Shown here one piece after another: positions 10,172-17,490 of a DNA stretch of 64,000 nt. The notes under the pieces are model-generated. The model was not told where the DNA came from. It did no database searches and saw only the letters and a program-made list of their open reading frames with translations. Numbering within the stretch: position 1 is the first letter of the stretch; each line of letters begins with the position of its first letter. This DNA comes from Bacteroidota bacterium. Its GTDB lineage: Bacteria > Bacteroidota > Bacteroidia > Cytophagales > Cyclobacteriaceae. The stretch spans positions 62,001 through 126,000 of the forward strand of contig JACPVX010000018.1 in the NCBI GenBank assembly GCA_016191555.1. The letters are read 5' to 3'. The translations under genes and the position numbers were made by a program.

Positions 10172-10270
10172 ATGAATCGTAGCACTACTGCTGTTCTAGG
10201 CGTTATTTTAATACACTTCTTTCTACTACCTGTGCGTGCAAAATTTCACAATGAGATCAACAAAGCCTAG
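10172..10270 (+). CDS. Short signal-peptide-like ORF, possible gene relic
   Basis: In the 330-bp gap before the sensor kinase, an ATG with a plausible GGAGAA ribosome site 7 bp upstream opens a 32-aa frame with a hydrophobic signal-like core (TAVLGVILIHFFLLP) and then a stop. Directly after the stop, another frame reads LLITLKDSNA, reminiscent of the start of TPR-type sensor proteins. It is either a tiny secreted peptide or the N-terminal stub of a decayed gene. Confidence 0.25.
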   Translation: MNRSTTAVLGVILIHFFLLPVRAKFHNEINKA

Positions 10271-10372
10271 CTACTGATTACTTTAAAAGATTCAAATGCT
10301 TAGATAGAATATACATTCAGTTATCAATTAACGGGTAGAAAAAATTATATTTATGGTAAGGGGTAAATATCG

Positions 10373-12562
10373 ATGAAGTCTTTGAAACTCAAATATCTCA
10401 TTTTTATAGGTTCTGTTGTTCTAACGATTTTTATATCACAACTCGTCATTCAATATGATCTCAATGAGCAAAATTCAGATGCTAGGCTGATAAATTTGGC
10501 AGGCAGGCAGCGAATGCTTAGTCAGCGTATTTCAAAACTCACATTATTTCTTCAATATAATAATTTGAACAAGAGAGATTCATCTTTCTACAGAGTTGAT
10601 ACGCTTAAAAAATTGGTAGACGTATGGGAAGAAGTTCATTTTCAACTGATCAAACAAAATCAGTTGTACTCTAAAAGTGTTGAGATTGATTCTTTACTTA
10701 GAAATAACACCGAAGGTCTTCAGCAAGTGGTTAGCTCTTGTAGACAGATAATAAGGAGTCCAGATTCTTCGACTGTAAAGCAGGCCATTGCCAATATCGC
10801 GAAGTATGAATTGCCTTTTCTATTACGAATGGAAAAAACTGTCCAAACCTATCAAAAAGAGGCAGAAAGGAAATTAAAGTTCTTAAAACAACTTGAACTC
10901 ATCCTTTCGGTAATTGCTGTTATCATCCTTATTTCAGAGTTTGTTTTTATCGTCATACCCGGCTCAAATCAACTAAATAAAGCTAATCAAGAATTGATTC
11001 AACGTAACGGAGAGCTCGTCGCGTCAGAGGAAGAGATACGGAGTAGTTTAGAACAGATTAGGGCCTTACAACTCGATTTAGAAGTAAAGCAAAGACAGTA
11101 TGAAGGATTGATCGATGGCGCTTTAGATTCCATCTATGAGCTAGATCATCGGGGAAACTTATCTTTCATAAATCCTTTGATGGAGAAAATGACGGGGTTT
11201 TCAAAACATGAGTTGCTGGGAAAACACTATCGTGGGTTAATATATCAAGACGATATTGAACAAGTTGTTGCGTTTTATAAAGGTCAGTTAAGTAATAAAA
11301 AAGAGGATTCATATTTAGAATTTCGAATACAAACAAAAGGCGGTTCTTTTACTTGGGTCGGGCAAAATGTCCGTTTGTTTTTTAATGAAAGGAAGGTATA
11401 TAAGGTGAGTGTGGTTGCTAGAGATATCAATCAAATCAAAGAATCTCAATTAGCTTTATCCAGAGAGAGAATATTGATGCGGACCATTGTTGATAATATT
11501 CCGGCTCATATCTATGCAAAAAATCTTCGATCAGAGAAGATTCTAGCCAATAGAACAGAGTATCTATACCTTGGAGGGCAAGTCGAGAGTGATGTTCTTG
11601 GTAAAAGCGATTGGGATTTATATCCAAATGAAATCGCAGAAATCTCAATAGCAGAAGATAGACTCATATTTGATGGAGAAGCCATCTTAAATCGAGAAAC
11701 ACTAAACAGGAGGAAAGACGGTTCCCAAACGTGGTTTTTAACTTCGAAATTACCTCTTCGAAACGAACATCAACAGATAGTTGGATTGGTCGGTATCAGT
11801 ATAGACATCTCATCACAAATCAAAGCAAAGGAAGAGTTAGAGCGTAGCGAAAAATTGTATCGGTTGTTGGCGGAAAATTCACAAGACGTCATCAGTTTAC
11901 ATAAACTTGATGGTACTTTTGAATATGTCTCACCTTCAAGCATTAACCTTCACGGATATTACCCCAATGAACTTGTAGGTAGGAATGGCCTTGAATTTGT
12001 TTTGGTAGATGATTCTCAACGAATACTTGCGACCGCGCCATGGCTCTTAGAGCGAATGAAAAACAATGAACCTCTGGAGCCTAGCCAATTCCGGATTGTT
12101 ACTAAAAATCGAGGTATTGTGTGGGTGGAGAACTTAATCAAGCCATTGTTTGATAGAGGTGAGTTGTCAGGGTTTCAGTCAACAGTGAGGGATATTTCTA
12201 CACGAAAGGCCTACGAGGTTGCCTTGGAAAAGGCAAAGCTGGCAGCTGAGCATGCCACATTAGCTAAAAGTCAATTTTTGAGCATGATGAGTCATGAGAT
12301 TAGGACTCCCATGAATGGAATTATCGGTATTACCAATATTTTACTAACCGAAAACCCACGTGTGGATCAATTAGATAATTTAAAGCTACTTAAGTTTTCA
12401 TGCAATAATCTACTTTCAATCATTAACGATATTCTTGACTACAGTAAAGTAGAAGCTGGTAAGATCGAACTTGAAAATATATCATTTAACTTAAATGACA
12501 TTCTCTATCATTATAAGAAGCTTCACGAGCAATCTGCCAAACAAAAAGGGATGCTTTTTTAG
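10373..12562 (+). CDS. Hybrid sensor histidine kinase, N-terminal part (broken gene)
   Basis: N-terminal 729 aa of a large hybrid histidine kinase. Order: transmembrane helix (7-26), a PilJ/type-IV-pili-like sensor region opening with LAGRQRMLSQRISK, a second helix (about 177-197), three PAS/PAC modules (about 240-355, 370-490, 500-615) and a HisKA dimerisation domain with the phospho-accepting H641 in MMSHEIRTPMNG. The frame ends at 12562 just after AKQKGMLF, inside the linker before the ATPase domain. The continuation lies in another frame directly downstream, so the gene is split. As it stands the product has no ATPase domain and should not autophosphorylate. Confidence 0.85.
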   Translation: MKSLKLKYLIFIGSVVLTIFISQLVIQYDLNEQNSDARLINLAGRQRMLSQRISKLTLFLQYNNLNKRDSSFYRVDTLKKLVDVWEEVHFQLIKQNQLYSKSVEIDSLLRNNTEGLQQVVSSCRQIIRSPDSSTVKQAIANIAKYELPFLLRMEKTVQTYQKEAERKLKFLKQLELILSVIAVIILISEFVFIVIPGSNQLNKANQELIQRNGELVASEEEIRSSLEQIRALQLDLEVKQRQYEGLIDGALDSIYELDHRGNLSFINPLMEKMTGFSKHELLGKHYRGLIYQDDIEQVVAFYKGQLSNKKEDSYLEFRIQTKGGSFTWVGQNVRLFFNERKVYKVSVVARDINQIKESQLALSRERILMRTIVDNIPAHIYAKNLRSEKILANRTEYLYLGGQVESDVLGKSDWDLYPNEIAEISIAEDRLIFDGEAILNRETLNRRKDGSQTWFLTSKLPLRNEHQQIVGLVGISIDISSQIKAKEELERSEKLYRLLAENSQDVISLHKLDGTFEYVSPSSINLHGYYPNELVGRNGLEFVLVDDSQRILATAPWLLERMKNNEPLEPSQFRIVTKNRGIVWVENLIKPLFDRGELSGFQSTVRDISTRKAYEVALEKAKLAAEHATLAKSQFLSMMSHEIRTPMNGIIGITNILLTENPRVDQLDNLKLLKFSCNNLLSIINDILDYSKVEAGKIELENISFNLNDILYHYKKLHEQSAKQKGMLF

Positions 12563-12591
12563 TAGGCGATCCAGTTAGAATAGGACAGATT

Positions 12592-13698
12592 TTGAATAAC
12601 TTATTAAGTAACGCAATTAAGTTCACCGATGCAGGGTTCATTGAAATGCGGGTCAATTATATTGGGGTACAGAATAATCTACACAGGATTTCTTTTGTGA
12701 TCAAGGACACGGGCATTGGCATTGCCGAAAATAAACTAGATTTTGTTTTCGAGGGATTTAATCAAGCATCAACTGATATAACCAGGAAGTTTGGTGGAAC
12801 CGGTTTAGGTCTTGCAATTTCAAAGCGTTTCTTAGAATTAATGAACAGTCGAATTGAAGTTAAAAGTACATTGGGCAAAGGATCGGAATTTTCTTTTACG
12901 CTGAAACTGCCCGAAGGGAATGAGATATTATTCACTGAGCCTGAAAAGAGCCAATCATGGTCTGATCAACTCATTGAAGTTCTTCTTGTAGAGGATAATA
13001 GGGTTAATCAATTGGTGGCAAAGAAGACCCTAGAAAAATGGGGACTACATGTTACTATAGCAGAGAATGGCTTGGAAGCCATTGAGAAGATTGAAGAAAA
13101 TAAGTATCAATTAATTCTGATGGATATACATATGCCTGGAATGACAGGATATGATGCAACAAGAATCATTCGCTCCATGGTTGGTGATTATTACAAGCAC
13201 ATAAAAATCATCGCACTTACAGCAGACGTTTCCAGGGAGATAAGGCAGAACGCAATTGATTCAGGAATGGATGATGTTATCGGAAAGCCTTTTAATCCTG
13301 ACGAGCTAAAATCTATAATTCACAAACATGTTTCTACCATTCCATTGAACACATCTGAAAGTGTAAGCGCGAGCCACATATTTCCGAAACTTAGGCTCTT
13401 TGCTGGTGGTGATCTTAAATTCGAATCTGAATTGAAGGTATTGTTAATGAATAGCCTAAGAGAGCTTTTTGGTGTAGTGAAATCAGTATTAACGGACAAG
13501 TCGTTACCTACGGATTTAGATTCTATTTTACACAAAAGTAGAACTACACTTAGTTTAGTTGATGATTTAAAAATTAACGACTTACTAAGTCAAGTCAAGC
13601 GTGAGATCGCGGTCTTACCGAAGCACGAAAATAGAAGGCAACAGCTCGTCAAAGAGTTTGAAGTTTCAATCTCAAGGGTAATTAATCAACTGAATTAA
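12592..13698 (+). CDS. Hybrid sensor histidine kinase, C-terminal part (broken gene)
   Basis: Continuation of the split kinase. The frame is coding from about 12562 (VGDPVRIGQ precedes the nominal ATG). Domains: GHKL ATPase with N box (NNLLSNAIKFT), G1 (DTGIGIAE) and G2 (GGTGLGLAI); receiver domain with the phospho-acceptor in LILMDIHMPGM; and a C-terminal region with ILHKSRTTL that looks like a weak HPt domain. Compared with other kinases, about 13-16 residues are missing between AKQKGM and VGDPVRI, so a small out-of-frame deletion explains both the gap and the frame change. A separate translation start here is unlikely to give a useful protein. Confidence 0.8.
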   Translation: MNNLLSNAIKFTDAGFIEMRVNYIGVQNNLHRISFVIKDTGIGIAENKLDFVFEGFNQASTDITRKFGGTGLGLAISKRFLELMNSRIEVKSTLGKGSEFSFTLKLPEGNEILFTEPEKSQSWSDQLIEVLLVEDNRVNQLVAKKTLEKWGLHVTIAENGLEAIEKIEENKYQLILMDIHMPGMTGYDATRIIRSMVGDYYKHIKIIALTADVSREIRQNAIDSGMDDVIGKPFNPDELKSIIHKHVSTIPLNTSESVSASHIFPKLRLFAGGDLKFESELKVLLMNSLRELFGVVKSVLTDKSLPTDLDSILHKSRTTLSLVDDLKINDLLSQVKREIAVLPKHENRRQQLVKEFEVSISRVINQLN

Positions 13699-13758
13699 TC
13701 GTTTTGATTATTTTTAGCCTCATCGTTTCAGATAGAGATATCAATTCCCTAGAATAAA

Positions 13759-14337
13759 GTGAAAGCATTTAGACAATTCATTGAAAACTACGTAATACTT
13801 TCAGAAAAGGATTGGAATCAAATTTCCGATTGCTTTGTAAAGCGGCTTGTTGAACAGGACGAAATACTTTTGACAGAAGGCCAAATTTGCAGACATCTGT
13901 ATTTTATTGAAAGCGGACTGCTTCGCTACTTTATCAATAAAGATGGTAATGACATTACAAAATTCTTTACCGATGCACCCTATTGCTTTACGTCTCAAGT
14001 CAGTTTTAACGCTGAAAAGCCATCGACTGAAAATATACAGGCTATTGAGCAATCTGTTATTTGGCAAACAGATTTGAAACAAGCGAATGACCTTTTGGAA
14101 TTAAAATGCTGGAATACATTTGTTCGCAAACTCATTCAAGAAGTTCAATACTACACGGAAGAAATTTTGCAAGAAATTCAGACTGAAACGGCAGAAAATC
14201 GTTACAAAAAAATGATTGAAACCAATCCTCAATTGCTTCAAAAAATTCCATTGAAATATTTAGCTTCTTATTTTGGTATTGCCCCACAGTCTCTGAGCAG
14301 AATTAGAAAGAAAATCGTATCCGCAAATCGAAGTTAA
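13759..14337 (+). CDS. Crp/Fnr-family transcriptional regulator
   Basis: 192 aa with a GTG start. The N-terminal cyclic-nucleotide-binding-type beta barrel (about 20-110, with LLTEGQICRHLYFIESGLLR) is typical of the Bacteroidota subgroup that lacks the classic cAMP pocket. The C-terminal part (about 140-190) has KIPLKYLASYFGIAPQSLSRIRKKI, the winged-helix recognition region. It lies 65 bp upstream of the SRPBCC gene on the same strand and may control that short operon. Confidence 0.88.
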   Translation: MKAFRQFIENYVILSEKDWNQISDCFVKRLVEQDEILLTEGQICRHLYFIESGLLRYFINKDGNDITKFFTDAPYCFTSQVSFNAEKPSTENIQAIEQSVIWQTDLKQANDLLELKCWNTFVRKLIQEVQYYTEEILQEIQTETAENRYKKMIETNPQLLQKIPLKYLASYFGIAPQSLSRIRKKIVSANRS

Positions 14338-14402
14338 CATAGGTGTAGTAGATTGAAATAGCGAATAGCAAACTTTGTTTCATAATTTAATAAATCGAAA
14401 AG

Positions 14403-14882
14403 ATGAAGCAATTATTTCCAATCATTTCAATTCTGTTCGCAATGGCTACAAACGCTCAACAAACAAATTATCATTTTAGTCACACCGACAGCACATCAGT
14501 CACAAGTGATAAAATTTGGGAGGTTTGGACAGATGTTCCAAACTGGAAACAGTGGGATCGAGGCTTGAAAGAAGCAATTCTTGATGGCGAATTTATAGTA
14601 GGCACAAAAGGGAAGTTAATTCCCGATAAAGGGCCAAAATCGAGGTTTGTAATTAGCGAACTTGAACCGAACAAATCCTATACTTTCAAAACTAAAATCC
14701 CCTTTGGTTGGCTAATCATTAAAAGGACATTGGTCGTGAAAGAAGGAAAAACCTTTTTCACGCACGATGTTGAGTTTACGGGAGTTTTAAAAAGGGTTTT
14801 GGGCAATAGACTCGGTAAAAATTATCGAGCAATGTTGCCTAGTGTTTTAGCTGAAATCAAGCGAATTGCTGAGAGCAAATGA
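14403..14882 (+). CDS. SRPBCC-family (START-like) protein
   Basis: 159 aa. The middle matches the polyketide-cyclase/SRPBCC hydrophobic-pocket fold: KIWEVWTDVPNWKQWDRGL, then a GTKGKL turn and the long C-terminal helix after GNRLGKNYRAML. The N-terminus is hydrophobic (about 1-18, ending TNAQQ), suggesting export or a membrane anchor, which is less common in this family. Its stop overlaps the next gene's ATG by 4 bp. The ligand is unknown. Confidence 0.8.
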   Translation: MKQLFPIISILFAMATNAQQTNYHFSHTDSTSVTSDKIWEVWTDVPNWKQWDRGLKEAILDGEFIVGTKGKLIPDKGPKSRFVISELEPNKSYTFKTKIPFGWLIIKRTLVVKEGKTFFTHDVEFTGVLKRVLGNRLGKNYRAMLPSVLAEIKRIAESK

Positions 14883-15334
14883 AAGCCATTGTTTTATTGG
14901 TTTCATTTTTATGCCTTCAAAGCTGTTTTGCGCAAACTATACCGGAAAACAATCCTGTCGCAAATGTCAGGTTGAGTTTTTTGTTATTTCCGCTTACTCC
15001 GCTATTGACATTAGAAGTTCGAACGATTGGAGACTTAACACTTCAATTGGAAACAAACTTTGTTAATACGCATGGAGCCAACTTGAAGTATTTTACTAAA
15101 AATGGCATGGACGGACATTATGTTTTTATCGGCATAGCATTAGTTGAAAATAGACTATTGCGGCAAGACGATAAAATGACATTTTTACCCTATGCTGGTT
15201 ATGGCTACGCCTACAGATTTGGCAATAAAAATCAGTGGACTTTTGATAGCAGGATAGGAATTGGAGCAACAACAAACGCAGACAGAAATTCCGTTTATCC
15301 GGTTATAAAAACAGGCATAGGGCGAATATTTTAA
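14879..15334 (+). CDS. Small predicted outer-membrane beta-barrel protein
   Basis: 151 aa with a signal peptide (about 1-19, ending SCFAQ). It has amphipathic beta strands (GHYVFIGIALVENRLL, LPYAGYGYAYRFGNK, WTFDSRIGIGA) and ends in the aromatic GIGRIF, as barrel proteins do. It overlaps the SRPBCC gene by 4 bp, so the two are translationally coupled. I do not know a specific function. Confidence 0.6.
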   Translation: MKAIVLLVSFLCLQSCFAQTIPENNPVANVRLSFLLFPLTPLLTLEVRTIGDLTLQLETNFVNTHGANLKYFTKNGMDGHYVFIGIALVENRLLRQDDKMTFLPYAGYGYAYRFGNKNQWTFDSRIGIGATTNADRNSVYPVIKTGIGRIF

Positions 15335-15343
15335 ATAAAGGAA

Positions 15344-15715
15344 ATGACAGCAATTAAATTAGTTTACATCGCAAACGTTATTTTTGCAGGCTACATAGGA
15401 ATGATATCGTTATTTTCTCCTAAGCTATCAGCCGCAACCATATTCCAAAACTCATATCAAACAACCGACATCATAAGACTTGTGGGCTGTTTATGGTTAT
15501 CTATTGCCATTTTATCATTATTTGGACTTTGGCGACCAATGACTTTTTCACCAGTTTTATTGCTTCAACTCCTTTACAAAGGCTCTTGGCTTTTGGTAGT
15601 TGCGCTACCAGCACTACGACATAACCTAGCTTACCCATCAGGTATGGCGATATTTTTTGTGGTTTGGGTATTAGTTTTGCCTTTTGTTATTCCATGGTCT
15701 GAGTGGACGAAATAG
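15344..15715 (+). CDS. Four-helix membrane protein
   Basis: 123 aa with about four transmembrane helices (first through LVYIANVIFAGYIGMISLF, last through MAIFFVVWVLVLPFVI). It starts 9 bp after the barrel gene, as the last gene of the Crp-SRPBCC-barrel run. The spacing and hydrophobic pattern support a real gene; I recognise no family with confidence. Confidence 0.65.
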   Translation: MTAIKLVYIANVIFAGYIGMISLFSPKLSAATIFQNSYQTTDIIRLVGCLWLSIAILSLFGLWRPMTFSPVLLLQLLYKGSWLLVVALPALRHNLAYPSGMAIFFVVWVLVLPFVIPWSEWTK

Positions 15716-15719
15716 GCAG

Positions 15720-16080
15720 ACCGAGAGGAAGCCTGGAAGGAAACAAAGCATTTCTTTAAACCAAAAGTTAATCCAGTGCCACTAGGAAACTACCCTGCCC
15801 GCCCAACTGAAATACTGTTACAAAAAAGTTGCGACAGACACCAATGGCTTACAGGTTATGCACGACCGGAGTGCAAAGAGAATGGTAAACTTCAATGACA
15901 TTCCGGACGAACAAATCGAATCGATTAAAGCGCCGACTTTAATCATAATAGCAGACAAAGACGTTATTACTCCGAACCCGCTATTGAAATTCACAGACAA
16001 ATTGTAAAATCTGAATTAGCATTAATTCTAGGCGGACACGGATAATATATTAGAGAAATTACAACAGTAACGCCCCGACT
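15720..16080 (+). pseudogene. Alpha/beta-hydrolase, decayed C-terminal half
   Basis: One frame from 15828 reads ATDTNGLQVMHDRSAKRMV, then IKAPTLIIIADKDVITP, which is the beta-7 strand and catalytic-Asp loop of alpha/beta-hydrolases. After CCGAAC a one-base shift gives AIEIHRQIVKSELALI and then GGHG, the catalytic-His segment. The N-terminal half with the nucleophile Ser is not recognisable before 15720. So this is a frame-shifted fragment; the bases around it hold no other gene. Confidence 0.6.
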
Positions 16081-16180
16081 CTAAAGAAAGCGACCTTATA
16101 GTTCCAATGATTGAAAAAATTCCTTGATAAAAAGCTGACAAAATGATGCTGACCGACACAAGCGAGAAAGCACCACGAAC

Positions 16181-16317
16181 CGCTAACACGGGTTTTGCGT
16201 CAGGTGGGCTGACTTCCAAACTTGCAGCTTTTTGCTTATATTCAAGATCACTGTAGGTTGATAGTTTTGTGCTCTGAAACCGCCCGAACGCAAAGCTCGA
16301 AACCATTGTGCGCAACC
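16181..16317 (+). repeat. Imperfect inverted repeat, possible dispersed repeat
   Basis: Two arms share TTTGCGT (16194-16200) and its complement ACGCAAA (16288-16294), with further partial complementarity on both sides (GGTGGG against CCGCCC). The stretch CGCTAACACGGGTTTTGCG resembles short intergenic repeats seen scattered in Bacteroidota genomes. It ends just before the methyltransferase gene. It could be a mobile-repeat or cassette recombination site; this window has only one copy that I can see. Confidence 0.3.
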
Positions 16318-16337
16318 CACTTAAAAAAGATTCGATC

Positions 16338-16970
16338 ATGAAAAATGAAACGCCTAAAGAACATTGGGATAAAATCTATGCAACCAAACAACCAAGCGAG
16401 GTTAGCTGGACACAGGAGAACCCGAAGACATCATTGGACTTCATACATAGTTTTAACTTACCAAAAGAGGCAAGTATTATTGATATTGGTGGCGGGGACA
16501 GCAGACTCGTTGACAGACTAATTGACGAAGGTTATGAGGACGTAACAGTGTTAGATATTTCTGAACAAGCATTAAAACGAGCAAAAGATAGGCTCGGGGA
16601 CAAAGCGAAGAAGGTTAATTGGGTCGTTGCCGACATAACTGAATTTAAGACTGAGAAAACATTTGACTTGTGGCACGACCGAGCAACTTTTCACTTCATG
16701 ACAACAGTCGACCAAATAAATGAATACTTGGAGAGAATAAAGAAGAATCTAAAATTCAATGGATTTTTGACCATCGGGACTTTTTCCGAGAACGGACCAA
16801 AGAAGTGTAGCGGACTTGAGATTAAACAATATTCAGAGCAGACACTTCAGGATGAATTTAGAAACGGATTTAAGAAACTCAAATGTATAATTGAAGACCA
16901 CCAGACGCCGTTTGACACTTTACAGAATTTTCTATTTTGTAGTTTCCGTAGACAAACAAGGGTGGACTAA
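16338..16970 (+). CDS. Class I SAM-dependent methyltransferase
   Basis: 210 aa from the ATG at 16338 (an earlier in-frame ATG at 16308 adds ten poorly conserved residues). Motif I is IIDIGGGDSRLVDRLI, motif II VTVLDISEQALKRAK, then WVVADITEF and the DLWHDRATFHFM segment, which is characteristic of a small methyltransferase subfamily close to thiopurine/tellurite-resistance types. The substrate cannot be deduced. It stands alone, next to the repeat and hydrolase relic upstream. Confidence 0.85.
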   Translation: MKNETPKEHWDKIYATKQPSEVSWTQENPKTSLDFIHSFNLPKEASIIDIGGGDSRLVDRLIDEGYEDVTVLDISEQALKRAKDRLGDKAKKVNWVVADITEFKTEKTFDLWHDRATFHFMTTVDQINEYLERIKKNLKFNGFLTIGTFSENGPKKCSGLEIKQYSEQTLQDEFRNGFKKLKCIIEDHQTPFDTLQNFLFCSFRRQTRVD

Positions 16971-17088
16971 GCGGCACCACACCTCCAGATTATCATCCAG
17001 TTTATATTAAAAGGCTGCTCATTTATTAAGCTTGAGACCGAATTATATCTTTGATTATTTTGCTCAGATTATAGACTTAATTACGGCA

Positions 17089-17442
17089 CTATTTTGGTGC
17101 GGCTTTACCCAACCCCTTGCTTTTGCGGAGATGGAGCACTGTGGGATCTTGCTCTATTCTTTCTTTTAAAGCTACTTTTAACAGACGATTGAATGTCGGG
17201 TAATTAACATCTCGTTTCAGGTAGCTATTCATCTCTGGATTGAGTCTTTTCTGGCATGAGTCAAGAAACCATCTTTCAAAAACTACATGTTCTCCAGTAA
17301 GAATATATTCATCTATGATCGAGTTAACTTTTTGGGAATGTATTCCGGCTTTCTCAAAATATGGTATAAGAAGGGGTAAATGAGCAGACTTAAAAGCGAT
17401 TTGGATTTCAATATCGATACCATCTATTCTAGTATATTCCAT
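17089..17442 (-). CDS. Conserved small protein of unknown function (copy 1)
   Basis: 117 aa. Not a family I can name, but a paralogue lies at 46999-47370. Shared blocks include SIIDEYI or its close variant, VFERWFLD, CQK, NPEMN, PTFNRLL and VVHLRKS/VLHLRKS, in the same order and spacing. The pattern suggests a compact helical domain under selection. Here it follows a long membrane-protein gene on the same strand; the other copy follows a gamma-glutamylcyclotransferase-like gene. The C-terminus (GLGKAAPK) is basic. Confidence 0.7.
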   Translation of the reverse strand: MEYTRIDGIDIEIQIAFKSAHLPLLIPYFEKAGIHSQKVNSIIDEYILTGEHVVFERWFLDSCQKRLNPEMNSYLKRDVNYPTFNRLLKVALKERIEQDPTVLHLRKSKGLGKAAPK

Positions 17443-17490
17443 TATTGATGAGTGAGCTATTGATAATTGCGCAATTTAGATTTTAGCAAG

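Noticed and set aside
16181-16317. Integron attC site
   Set aside because: The repeat lacks the canonical RYYYAAC/GTTRRRY core sites and no integrase was found.
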